Positions 45,594 to 57,300 of a DNA stretch of 64,000 bases are shown here, in pieces (within the stretch, counting starts at the first letter, position 1; every line of letters begins with the position of its first letter). The stretch comes from Otis tarda. Taxonomy: Eukaryota > Chordata > Aves > Otidiformes > Otididae. The stretch covers positions 130,647,053-130,711,052 of the forward strand of contig CM048552.1 in the NCBI GenBank assembly GCA_026413225.1, in the 5' to 3' direction. The translations under genes and the position numbers were made by a program. The notes beneath the pieces were generated by a model that was given only the letters and a program-made list of their open reading frames with translations, was not told where the DNA came from and ran no database searches.

Positions 45594-45810
45594 ACCTAGC
45601 TCTGGTTTGGTCCAAAGGACAGAATGGTCATAGCAGCTTGAGGACAGTACCTGCGTTCCTCAATCCCATCTTCTAGTTTGTTTTATTTTGGAAAGAATCT
45701 GGTTCATATCTTCCAAGAGCTTTCCATCATATGAATCAAGGCATGCTAAGTGGCAACAATTGGGAGATTTGCCTTCACAAGCACGTTCGTGATCAGAACT
45801 AAAGTACAAA
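45594..45810 (-). repeat. Unclassified dispersed repeat, copy B
   Basis: Partner of the repeat at 38.55 kb, in the same orientation. Block 45737-45803 matches at 53 of 67 positions without gaps. The minus-strand translation in the matching frame is VLITNVLVKANLPIVAT, then a stop, then HAL; most changes against copy A are conservative (I/V, L/V, D/N). Further along, NKLED matches TKLED in copy A, separated from the first block by two more stops. Broken as a coding sequence. Family unknown. Confidence 0.6.
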
Positions 45811-46279
45811 CATAGGCACAGTCTGTCTGAAAATAAACACAGCTGCGCTAAAAGGATTTGTTTTATGCTGGAGTCCCGTACTTTGGGGTTTGGCTGTGAA
45901 CTCCTTGGTAAGCCTGAATGTTGCAACTTGCCCCTTAGCCATTTCTGTATAAATGCCTGGATTTATTATTTCATTGTTTTTAATGTTTTGCAGATTGCTG
46001 AAAAAGAAACTCAGAACACTCTGATCTAATTTACTAACTGGCTTAAAAATCACCTCTAATAAATTATGTCATTATACAGGGAAATGGTGATTTCATTCCA
46101 AGCCTATTATTCTGTATGTGTAAGTTTTTTTTCTGTGATGTTCACATTCAGATGCTGCTGAGGTTTTATAGCGTGCTGTATGTTTACTAAACTACCCGCT
46201 CACTGAGCATTAGGAATATTTGTGTGTATGCAACATTTAAGGAAATATGAATTCATTTTGGCTGATTTTTGTCAAATAA
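45811..46279. other. Non-coding interval
   Basis: Unique AT-rich sequence with no recognisable feature. Confidence 0.45.
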
Positions 46280-46600
46280 GCAAATTAATTCAGCTTACTC
46301 TTGGATGACACTGGCAGTTTAATATCCTTTTTGACTTAATATAACTAGCTTGCAATAAAAAAATAAATAGTTTAAAGCTAACAGATTTTTTTTCCCCCTA
46401 ATCTTTCATTGCAGTTTCTATAAATCAATGTAAAAGCAGAATGATAAAAATTATCATTAGCTGGAAATTACCTTGACTGAAATCTGAGGCATGTAGCTCA
46501 GCTAGAGGTGCTGGAACCAGAGCAGTCAAATGTAGTTCCAATTAAAAATTATAAATTAGAGCTACAAGAATGCGGGACCGCCTGCCTGGTGAACGATCTT
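46280..46600. promoter_or_regulatory. Candidate conserved non-coding element
   Basis: Repeat-free, AT-rich sequence packed with regulator-like words: AAGCAAATTAATTCAG, AATAAATAG, a perfect 8+3+8 inverted repeat AATGATAA/TTATCATT (46440-46458) that gives two facing TGATAA sites, then AGCTGGAAATTACC, AATTAAAAATTATAAATTAG, and a CpG-bearing GCGGGACCGCCTGCC. This texture is typical of deeply conserved vertebrate enhancers, but conservation cannot be tested here. Confidence 0.25.
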
Positions 46601-48409
46601 ACTTTCATATATATATATAAAGAGGTCACTGAGTTCCTGAACTCATAGAGATAAAAGCAAATAGACTCTGTCTCATGTAGTCTCTAGAGAAAAATAAGCT
46701 CTTTGAAACTGCTCTCCTTAGGATGTAATACTGTGGCTGAATTTCCTATCACAGGAAAGTTTACCCTTTCATTTGCGGATATGAGAAGGAAAGAATAGCT
46801 AACCAGTTAGGAAACTAATGGTCTCAGAAGAGCCAATTAGTTAAGAAAGTTTGTTAGCATGAAGGAGTCATAAGTTCAAGCTCCCCTTCTCCTGATACGG
46901 ACTAGTTGCCTGCATGGCAGTTTTCTTGGGGGATTGCGCTCTTCTGCCTTGGGTCTTCCATACTCGATCAGCCCAGCCCAGTCCAGGAAATAATTTAAAC
47001 TCTTATTTTAAAGAGAGGATTTCTGTCTGGTCCCCAGACTGCCCTGAATCTTAGAAACCATCCCTAAAGCTGGTACGTTTCTATGAAAGGCAGTGTTGAT
47101 GGAACAATATATTCCTGTGAGAACACTCTTTGCCAAGCCAACTGTACTTGGGCTTTTATCTTTCACCTCTCAGATACATTATTGCAAGCTGTCTGATGAG
47201 TTGAAGCAGACTTTCCCATGTAAGGTCAAATTCCTCAGCAGCAATGGTTTCAGGGTTACTTTTCACTTAAATGAACATCCAGTTTCTGAGATACGGCTAG
47301 AAACCAACTTTAATGAAGAATTTGCCGTTGTGCAGTCAATAACCAAGCTATCTGAGTACTTTTTATCTGGAACATAAGGTTACCTGATGTTTTTGTTAGA
47401 AGGGACATATGTGATGCTGTCAGACTTTTTCAAAGCAGCGGATTCTCTCAGCTTGAGGCTGTGTGTCAGAAACCACCAAATAATCCCCCCTCATGAAACT
47501 TTTCTCTCTGTATTTAGCACATCACCCTGACCCCGCGGATTCCCAGACTTGTCTCAGTTTGCATACGGCTTGTCTGCAACGTTATTCAAATGTGCGAGAT
47601 TCCTAACCCTGATGTACTCCAACTTTGTCAAAATACTGTGGCTAGACAAGCTTAAAATCAAAATAGGAAAGCAAAGAGAAAAGCTCGTGATTATGGAGAT
47701 GGAGCTGCTGCTATGAAAGCATCAAATCAAGCATGGTAAACTTGTGTCAAAAAGTAATCTGTTCCCCAGGCTGTATAAGTGAGCACTTTGTGGGAAGCTG
47801 CCTTGGTAGCTGTAGCTGAGGATTAGCTCTGCAGGCTCTGCCGAAGTGGTGTCTCCTGGAGTGGATGCCCCTGCTCCACATCGCCTCATTCCCACAATAC
47901 CTGTGCAGTGCGAGCAGGGCCCTGCATGCCAATGAGCCTTTGAAGCACTTGCTAGGAGGATCTGTTTTCCTCTCCTTCTGGCTAATCAATTTAGGGAAGC
48001 TTATCGTAGTGCACTGCACTGTTGTGCAAATGGAGCCTTGTTTGAGCTTGTCTGTGACTGGGATAGACAAAGCCCTTTTGATGTGTTCATTTTCCATACC
48101 CTGCTCATCCTTCTCTTTCAGAAGCTCTTTGCATTGCAATCTTCCTGACTCCTCCCTTCCTGGACGCAGAGCTTGTGCCGTGAATATTTTTGTGGTGCCA
48201 CAGCAATTTCCAAGGGGTTGCATATAGGATGTTCCTGACGGTCTTGCAGCGTATGATAAATTGCTGGATTTATACAGAGGTTGCATGAGGCATATTAAGA
48301 ATATTGATATCAATGTGGTATTTTGCTCGCTGCCCACCTTTGCAATTTTTTTTAACTCCTACCAATCCTAATATAGTCTCCTGTCTACCCTTCCAAGCCA
48401 TGTCTGTAT

Positions 48410-48425
48410 ATCTCTCTCTCTCTCC
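48410..48425. repeat. (CT)n microsatellite
   Basis: About seven uninterrupted TC units, then CCCTGCC. Confidence 0.8.
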
Positions 48426-48731
48426 CTGCCTCCTTGTAATCAAATACATGTATATCCATATATACAGGTTCAAATAAAGCAAGGTATTAAGTGGGAAAAC
48501 CAGAGAGACAAATACTATTTCTTTAACTAGGCCTGAAATTTAGGTATAGGGTGTGCTCAGGAGGGATGTGCCATGGGAGCATTTCCCTGAAATATTGGGA
48601 AGAAGATTTAAACTGTGAAGTAACGATTTTGAAAGGTGAGTGGGTGTAATAATGAATAACAGATATTGCCCACAACTAGAAGGTTGTGTAATGGTGGTAG
48701 CTGTATAGAGTTGAAGGTTTTTTGGTTGAAA

Positions 48732-48756
48732 GGTAGGTAGATGGATAGATAGATAA
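48732..48756. repeat. Short GATA-type microsatellite
   Basis: GGTAGGTAGATGGATAGATAGATAA: imperfect 4-bp units of GGTA, GATG and GATA. Confidence 0.7.
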
Positions 48757-50479
48757 TGGGGAATGGACCCTAAATCAGATTTCCAGGCATTTTGACTCTC
48801 TGCTGCTATTTAACAGCACAATTGATAGTTCTGAAAAGGGAAAGACATTTGCAGTGCTAATTGCAATTCATGAGTAGGGGTGTACTGAGTGGGTGGAAGA
48901 GTTAGCTGTTTGCTTGCTGAGGGACATTTCTGAGCTACTGAAGTTTGATACTCATAATTCTTTTTATAAAACAATTATCTGCTGATCCCTTGGTTGACTA
49001 GAGCACAGGAATAATCTCAAAATCAAAGAAATCAAGGAGGATGGTACTTCCTCAGGTAGTGATTTTCTGGTGGGTTTAGCTGATTGTCTCAGTGCTCGCA
49101 GTGAGAGGAGAGATGCGATGGAGAGCTGCTGACCAGGGAGCTTGCGGGACTGACAGTGTTAGCTAGCCTTTAGAGGTTTACCAGGCCTGTCTCTTCAACC
49201 CTGTTTACCAGGGTTTTGTCAAATATGTCCTGTCTTTCCCTATTTTCTGGTGTCTACTTTTTTTTTTTTTTATTTCTGAATAATAAATGGGCATTTTACC
49301 TGTGGCATGACCTGAATCTGCCAACCTCATTTCCCCTGATTAGTGCACTGCTCTTTGCATGCAGCTTTGTTGGCCCCAGTGGAAGTACTTGCAGAATAAA
49401 GTACAAATCAGTGTGCTGGAAGATGACAAAAATGAGCTCTTTCCTCCTCTCTCCCTCTGTAATCCAGGGTGAGTGTTCCCTGGACTCCACAAACTAACTC
49501 CACAGAGTGAAAACATATGTTTGCGTGCACAAGACCAGAGTGCAAAATCATTTGGGGGAAGAAGAGGAAGGAAAATAACGTTCTGATGCCAAGCCTCATT
49601 AATGCCAGTTCTCAAAAGTACCATTGATCTCTGAGCATGTGGGAGCAAGGACTAGCAAAGGCATCTATCTCCTGGCACTCTGCAGTCTGCTGCTGACCTC
49701 TCAGTGTCCCCCGGGCTGTTCGGGTGCAATGTGGGGTCAGATGCGGTGTTGAGGGGATGTTACCTCCTGCACTCAGGTGCAATTCTTCCTTGGGTCTAGG
49801 TGAGAATTTCTGCATTACACAGGGTAAAATTTAAATGTCTGTGGCACTTAGATGTCACAGACATACAGTTTAAAATACCTGAACTAGGAATTATAAAATA
49901 AGATCAAACAGTATTACTTGAGTTCTTGTTTATAATTTTTTTCTTTAACAACTGACAGAGGAATGGCTACTATTCTTATATGTGCATTTATTATTAAGAA
50001 ATTGAAATAGGAAATTTCCTTTCTCAGTCAATTCTGAATCAGAGTGAAATTTTTCCTAAAACAAAACATTTTTTTTTTATACAAAAAGAAGCCCCAAACT
50101 GACACTTCTTGTTAACTTCCTCCACATTCAAGAAATAATTATTGGCCAAAAAAGAAGGAGAACCTTGAAAAGATAATAGATTTTCTCTTTCCATTACAGT
50201 ACAGTGTTCTGAAGCTAATTTTAGCACCGTCAACTTTTCAAACCAATTAAAAAAAAGTCGTAAAATGAATCAAATAATTCATTTCAAAGCATTTTTATAA
50301 TCTCCAGCTTTGCCTTGGAAAATCTTATCATCTCTTTAGTCACAGTAAAATGTATTTATTACCTGCACCAGTGTGTGAACATGATAACTCTGTGAAGCAG
50401 ATATCTATTACTGTGATCTTACAATGTCCCCATTGCCTTGCACCAACATGCTGCATAGAGGTGGGTCCCTTTCTCTAAT

Positions 50480-50530
50480 ATCCAGGTAAAGCTGGAATAA
50501 TGCAATTGATTTCAGTGGAGTTACTGAGAA
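50480..50530. repeat. Scrap of an old amniote palindromic-type repeat
   Basis: CCAGGTAAAGCTGGAATAATGCAATTGATTTCAGTGGAGTTACTGAGAAT follows the pattern of a repeat common in reptile and bird genomes with a self-complementary core (GGAGTAACTCCATTGACTTCAGTGGAGTTACTCC). The inverted halves are still visible (AATAATGCAATTGA versus TCAGTGGAGTTACT). I cannot name the family; the match is from remembered pattern. Confidence 0.45.
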
Positions 50531-51326
50531 TATGTCCCGGAGCAGCTGCCGACACAACCCAGCCATAGACCGACACCAGAAAACCTGGCAGTTGACAACA
50601 AAGCACAGAACAAGGACTGAGGATGACTGCGTGATAGTATGTGGAGGTGTAATGCTGTGAACAGAGTCATTCTTTGCTTCCCTTTCATATGCTTTCAAGA
50701 GTCATGCTGTTAATATTATTTATTTGTGTTGCAGTATCGTTCAGTATCCCTCAGGAGTACTGAGACTGGATGTTCTCGCCATGAAAATAGGGTGGTGAGA
50801 AGAGGGACCAGGCAAATGGGAGCCACAGGGACAACCTAGCACAGGGGCGGTTCAGTTCCTGCGCTTCAAAGGGCCACCTGCCCTTGTGGTTTTTGAAAAA
50901 CAGGGCTTTCTCTTGGATATTTAATATGGAACTGAGGTGTTTTCAAAGTATTTGTCCTGCATACTGACCCACAGCTGATAAATCTCTGGCTATGAGCGCT
51001 TCTGAAACCGTTTGGAGACTTCCTGGTTTAGTTTGTAACGAGATAAATAAACTCCAAGCACTTAAAGAACTATTAGTGGATCATTACATCCTGTGTTGAC
51101 TTGGAAAAAGTCAACAAATAAATACAATGGGTGGCAGTTTAAAAAAAAAAACAACATTGATGAATTGCAACAGGTACTGAAGCAGCAGTAAGATTCCTGT
51201 TTTAGGAAATGTTCCAAATGAGCTCTAATAAGGTGTGCCTTACTGTCTGTAATACATGGCAATGTGAGACTGCTTTAAAAGACTCATCAGTGAGGGCTCA
51301 TCTGATTTCTCGAGGCAGATCCAACC

Positions 51327-51338
51327 AAAATGGCGGCA
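51327..51338 (+). promoter_or_regulatory. YY1/TISU-like motif with start codon
   Basis: AAAATGGCGGCA is an excellent match to the YY1 consensus (AAnATGGCGGC) and nearly matches TISU, the initiator used by genes with very short 5' UTRs. The embedded ATG has A at -3 and G at +4, a strong Kozak context. It opens a frame MAAALSGGSVPGLRGAGCATRV, then a stop; a GTGAGC donor-like word sits just before that stop at about 51395. Around six CpGs lie within 130 bp. It may be a first exon, an old promoter or chance. Confidence 0.3.
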
Positions 51339-54300
51339 GCTCTGTCTGGAGGCAGCGTGCCTGGATTGCGAGGAGCTGGTTGTGCCACACGGGTGTGAGC
51401 AGGCTTGCTGGGACCAGAGGGCCAGGTAGTTGCGTTCATGTGATACAGAGCTCAAGTTAATGAGCTGACAAGGCTTGTAGCTTGGATGTGGTGCAGATGT
51501 GGTACTCCTGCCTCTGGACAGGAGTCTGGTCTGGAGTGGAGTGCTTGAACGCCAAATGAACTTTCTGAGTCAAACCTCCTGGGCACAAAACGATATTTTT
51601 GTTTCCTCTGAAAATTTCCAACCAATTATTCCAGCCTCCGGTTAGTTTAAGCATGTGAAAATGTTTCTATGAGAAGATATTATTTCAGTGGCTAGCCAGC
51701 CACCTCAGGCTGAGGTTTGGTATCCTCTCCTTATTTGCATTTAATCTTAACTTCATTATTTCTAACAGATCCTTTGAAAGTTATAGTTTATATGAATTGA
51801 AAGATCTGTGAAACTCATGACAAGATTATAAGGTTAATCTGCACACTAGCACAGAGATTCTTCTTTATAAAAACCCTGATTATTTCTTACATCTTTCACA
51901 GTCAACCATGCATTACTGGGGGTGTGACTAATGCTCCTCCTGGCTACCCCTACAGGCCAGTAATGTCCCTCAACTATCCTTAGCTGTATGTCTACTTTTA
52001 AATAAAGCAAATTCACCCTTTTGACAGACAGATATTAATATTTAGTTTAAAAACCATTAAGGCTGTGATGCAAAATCCAGGCAGTGTTAAAACGAGGTTG
52101 ACACCATCTCCTTCAATTACGTGGTTTTGTGTCCTGGCACACGCTTGGCATACATTTTCAGGTTAACTGTGGTAGGATTTATAATTTCGTGGACTTCATC
52201 TCTCACCTTTAGCAAATCTGATGATCTCTTCCACCATGGAGCTGCTCACCAGGGTAGTAGTCTCTTATGACAGTACAAAAAAACCTTACCAAACATGTGT
52301 ACACCAGGTGGAATAACACATCAAAGTGACTTTGAGGAGTATAGCACATGCCAATCTTCACTTCTGGCTACTTTCTGTCATAAGTTGGAAGAAAACTGGG
52401 AAGACAGATTCAAATTTATATATAAATATAAAAATTGCATGGAAAATGTAAGAAGCTGAGTGAGATTCGAACCTTGGAGAATAAAAGCATGCAGAAATAC
52501 TTTTAACATTCAGATATTAAAAAGAGAAGTAAAACTGTTCTGTTTTATTTTCTTCAAATAAATATGTCAGCTTTTTAAGAGCTAAGCCATTACCTTAAAA
52601 AGAAAACAATCTCTAAACTAGCTCAGATTCAACTTGAATCTGAAACTGGAAGTATCTTCAGAACGAGAACAAGAAGAGAGTGACAGCAGCTTCTTTTATT
52701 TCTTTAGAGATGAAGAAACTAAAAATGGGTTGCATTATGTTACAAAAGAAGAAGCAAGCTCAAAGTCTTCTGACGTAATTTTATTTTGCAGTCCCTGTTT
52801 AGCAGGCATAGTTATAATTTGAAAATGAGAAGGACTAAGTTTTTTTTCCTAATATATTGAAAATTGCTTAGCACAGTGAAAGCTGTATAAGTGTGAGGGA
52901 TCTTAGTATTTTTGGTTCTGGAGCAGGGGTTTTACAGGACGTTGGGTAGTGGCTAACACAACAGAGTCGAAATCATATGGTTCAGGTGTTGTTCCATACA
53001 ATGCATAACACTAGGAGCTGGTCCTGACAACCAGCATTTGAAGCAGTATTCTTTTACCCTGTATGAACATATGTCTGGTGGAGAGGCTGTGAGACGCCCT
53101 TCCCAAACAGCAGAACTACAACCTGCAACTGAGTGTGCTGGAGATGCTACGTTCAACCTAAGGGCTTGCAGGATGCCTCAAGTCACGGAGTCTCTCGGTT
53201 CAATTTAATTTGCCCAGATCATCTTTCCAAATACTTGCCTCTGTGTGCTACTCCCTTAATGCTTGCCTCTGCATTTTGGCCTCTGTCTTGCAAAAACTTT
53301 GATGTGGCTGCATTGCAGCACATGAATGGATTCTCTGAGAATTCTGAGCAGCCCTGCGTGCCACACAGAGCTCATGGGCAACCCAGGGCACTTTGATCCA
53401 CCTCTGGCATCTGACGTCTGTGTATCAAACTCAAGCACTGCTGAACGGACTGTTGAACCTGCACAATTCTGTGTCAGCACCTCTCTATTCCACTTTGCCT
53501 GACTCACAAATTGAACATTTCATTCTTGAGCATCACAAGAGGCTCCCTCAGTGGCTGACATATTTGACAGACGCACTGCACTCCAAAGAACTTCACAGGG
53601 TTGTTAGCAGTAGCAGGAATTTTTGTTAAGTTGTATTTTTAGCACAAAGTCTGAAAGAATGAGTTGACATACAGTACAGTGATTATAACCTTATTCTGAG
53701 CATGATAGGCTGCTTAATCTATGGCTTCTTTTGGAAGAAATAAAATCAGCATAGAATATTTAGCAATGTCAAAGTTTCTGTATAAGAAACACGGAACAGC
53801 AAAAACATTGGGTGAGCATTTATTAAAAGTAGCTTTGATTGCTTTTTCCATTCCATAATATGATTGATGCCCTAGTTTTCCCTCCATTGTTTATTTCATG
53901 GATTTTTGGCTGCTATCATTACAGGCAGAGATATAGCGTTATAGTGAAAATATACTAGCAGACTGGTTTAAACTAAATATTTTCTGTAATACTTGGACAA
54001 AAGGAAGAATTTTCTGTTCTGGAACATTCGTTATCTGAAATAATTTCCAGAGAGAAATGACAATATGTTAAATCTCTTTGTCTGTACTACGACGCTCTGT
54101 TGAGTGCCCATGTGTCTCTTTGACTCATCCAGGCATGTGGCCAATGAAGAGTATTTCTGAAGGAAAAAAAGTATGTTTTAAAAATCTGACAGACTATATC
54201 AAGGTCAGTGAATTGGCAACAGTTGTTCGACCTTCTCCTGATTATCTCCCTTCTCTTTCTTACTTCCCCCATTCTTTCCTTTTAATTCACCTATTTCTGC

Positions 54301-57300
54301 CACCAAGTATCATCCATCCTTTCTAACTACTTAATTCAGTGAGAAATAGGAAACTGAAGCAAGTAGAACACAAGCTTGCTCTTGTACTAACTCACTGCCT
54401 GGCATGGTATTGCATACAGACATCTTCTCAGCTTCCTTTTTCTTCTTCTTTTTTAAAGCATTTTCTTGTTTAGATGTGGCTGACCCACTGTGTTACCTAA
54501 AAGATGGGAATTGACTCTGTGTGATAAACCTGTTGTCTTTTTTGGCCTTCTCTAGATTGATGTTCACAGCTCTGGTGTAGTTTGAGTGAACTCACTGTAA
54601 ATTGACTCAGTCAATACCACCGCAAATGCGTGTCTAGACACTTGGCAAGTGTTGGTGGTGTATATTCAGACTCATTCAAGTATGAGCAGTGAGGATGTAC
54701 GTGGTGAAACGAAACTTTCAGGCTACCATTTATATGGTGATGGTAGATTTAAAACGACACCATTCTGAACCATCATAGAGGCGCTAACTGTTCTGTGCAT
54801 CCCCTTGGTGGAGGCAGTGCCGCTGCTGGACCTCTGCTTTCTGCAGCGTGCTCTGTGAGGTGGTACATCCTCAGGCCTTGGGAGTGTCACCATCATAGGT
54901 AAGAGGATGTATCTGATGCTTCTAGAAAAAGACATTCAGTTGATTTCTGTTGATTAAAACAGGCTAACACGAAATAAGCCTACTGAAAAGTCAAACGCTG
55001 CAGTAGACAATTTCTAGAGAGAAGCATTTTTTCTATGTGAAGCTTCCTAGGGATGCTGAATGAGTGTTGTAATGTCTTATTTTTGCTTACACTGTGCATA
55101 TTTGTCAGCACTGCTTCCAGCCCTAGAAAGGTGTAGGTAAATGTTATTTATCTTTACTACATCCCCTTAAATTTAGTTTTCTGCACTACTATGAATGTGA
55201 AAAATTAATTTCAGGAACACTAATTTGTTCATTTCAGTTCGTATACCTAATGGATTTCATATATCTCTTTTTTTTTTCTTTTTCTTTGTGTTTTACATTA
55301 AAAGTTGTACAGAATCTTTTTATCTATTTTTCTGGTTTACCCTAGACACATGGAAACACATTTCTAAAACCTGAACAGAAGTATATAAACAGTGTTTAAT
55401 GATTTCTATGGATTTATCCACCGTGTTTTATGTTAAACTGAGGGATTCATTTGTATTACTTATTCTTCCATTATGTGAGTTTGTCTACAGGACAGAAAAC
55501 ATCAAAAGAAATGTTTTTATTTTTTTAAGGAATTATTGTGAGATTTTTTTCCTTTCCTTTTGGAAAGGATATGAAACAATGAAATCCATGAAGATTAAAA
55601 ACTGTTAATATGAAGAATATAGTCTCTCGAAAATCTAGTTAGCATTTTCTTGCATCTAAATCCATATTCTATACACCTTCAATGTTACATAAAATCGTAA
55701 CTGCGGAGATGGGGAGTGGGACAGAAAGCCACAGAGAGCAGCAGCTGTCTGTTATCTTTCCTAATTTCTGTCATAATACTGACGGAAGAAAACCTCTTTT
55801 AGGATTCTTTTATTCTTATTTGTGTTTTTTTTTTCTGACTACGTTGTCATGTATGAAACCCTCAGGTCAACTTAAAACAAAGAAAGAAACAGAACAGACC
55901 CTGTAGGTGAGCAGTGGTGCAGGTTGCAGGTGTGTAGGCATCAGAGAGCATTTTCCTTTCCACACCTGCCTGACTCTCACCCTTCTGCAGCCTCTGCAGC
56001 CTCTCTCCATCGCCTTCCTACCCAATATGTCTCTCCGCCTACGACGCTCCTATTTTGTGATGTTTATCTCAGGCTGTAGGTAGTGGAGACCTTATTTTCC
56101 AATCCTGTCACCTTGAAAAAGGTGAGTTGCCAGGGTTACAGATTACTCTGTGGAAAGATGGTGCTTAGGCAACGACCTTCTGGGCTCCCAGATAACTACT
56201 GGATACAAGTTTTTCTTTCCTTTATCCCATTCTTACAAGCCTTACATGTCTTTTGGCACGTCATTCGCCTCTCTAGGTGAAAGTGGACCTTTGCTAACCA
56301 TGCTAACATGTCCACCTTAATTACAATCTTCTTAGTATGTACATTTTTAAAGACCATGGGTTGTTTTTTATCTACTGGTTTAGAAGGCTCAGTGACTGTG
56401 CTCCTGATTTGTACTGTGCTAATTGAGACTGTTGTAAGAAACACCTCTGTGTGCATCTGGGGAAACGGTTAAGTTAGAAGGGTAAAAAGTTTCCTCTGCT
56501 GCTGAGTGCTGGTAACTGAAGGCACACTGTGAGTCCATAATGTGGTTGCTTAACCATTTTCCCTGGCCAGTGAGGGAGGCAGGGAGGCAGTGGCTTCAGC
56601 TTGTACATTTGACTTAGCAGTTAGGCCACAGGGATCTATTTTCAGTTTGCATAAGTGAATCCAATTCGTCAGCATAGAGGGTGATAGGGAGCATGTTCAG
56701 ATGATGAAAACTGATTGCCATGGTCCATTTTGGGCTCCTCAGAATGCCCACACCTGGGAGGGCAGTGCAGACACCAGCTCAAGATCAGCTAATGTCTGAA
56801 GCATCTTATTAGCCTGGGCCACGTACCATCCCGATTCGATACATGTTCTCCAAATGGTTTTTGAAAACAGTGCAGCCTCATTGGTCTGGCACTGTACGTG
56901 AGCGAGCAAAGCCCGCCAGACTTGAACCTATGCCATTGGACATGGAACCAGCTCGGGTCACTCTCCACTGCTGTCAGAGCAGCTGTGGGTTGAGTTATCC
57001 ACCCCTGCAGTTTTTTCTAATTCATTCTTTGTTCATAATATGGCACCGAACCTGAAGGATGCTAGTATGAAAGCTACTGAGTTGTTGTGCCAGTAGTTAG
57101 TTGGGAGGGAAATGTGTTTGAATTTTTTTTTTAATGATATAGAGGTGTATTTGGTGAGCTGGGATTTGGATTCTGTAGGTGATGAGGAAACCGCGGACAG
57201 TTTATAATGAAGGACACTGGTGCCTTGAGGTGGGCCCATAGACATATTAGCTGCAGTGTAGTCCCTTGCTAGTGATGACCTTGACTTGCAGGCTTTGATG

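Larger units (their letters stand above)
46601..50339. other. Non-coding interval
   Basis: No exon was recognised. Contains an (AT)n run near 46606-46619, a (CT)n microsatellite at 48410-48425, a GATA-type microsatellite at 48732-48756 and an 18-base T/A run near 49258. It also holds the window's longest open frame, 196 codons on minus at 47747-48337, and a 94-codon plus frame at 47093-47377. Neither shows a known domain; both are discussed under findings. Confidence 0.45.

Noticed and set aside
52460-52540. tRNA gene suspected from a GGTTCGAATC word on minus
   Set aside because: No A box, acceptor stem or anticodon arm could be found at the right distance.
54630-54641. Perfect palindrome GTGTCTAGACAC
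   Set aside because: Twelve bases, isolated, with no partner or extended inverted repeat; expected by chance at this scale.
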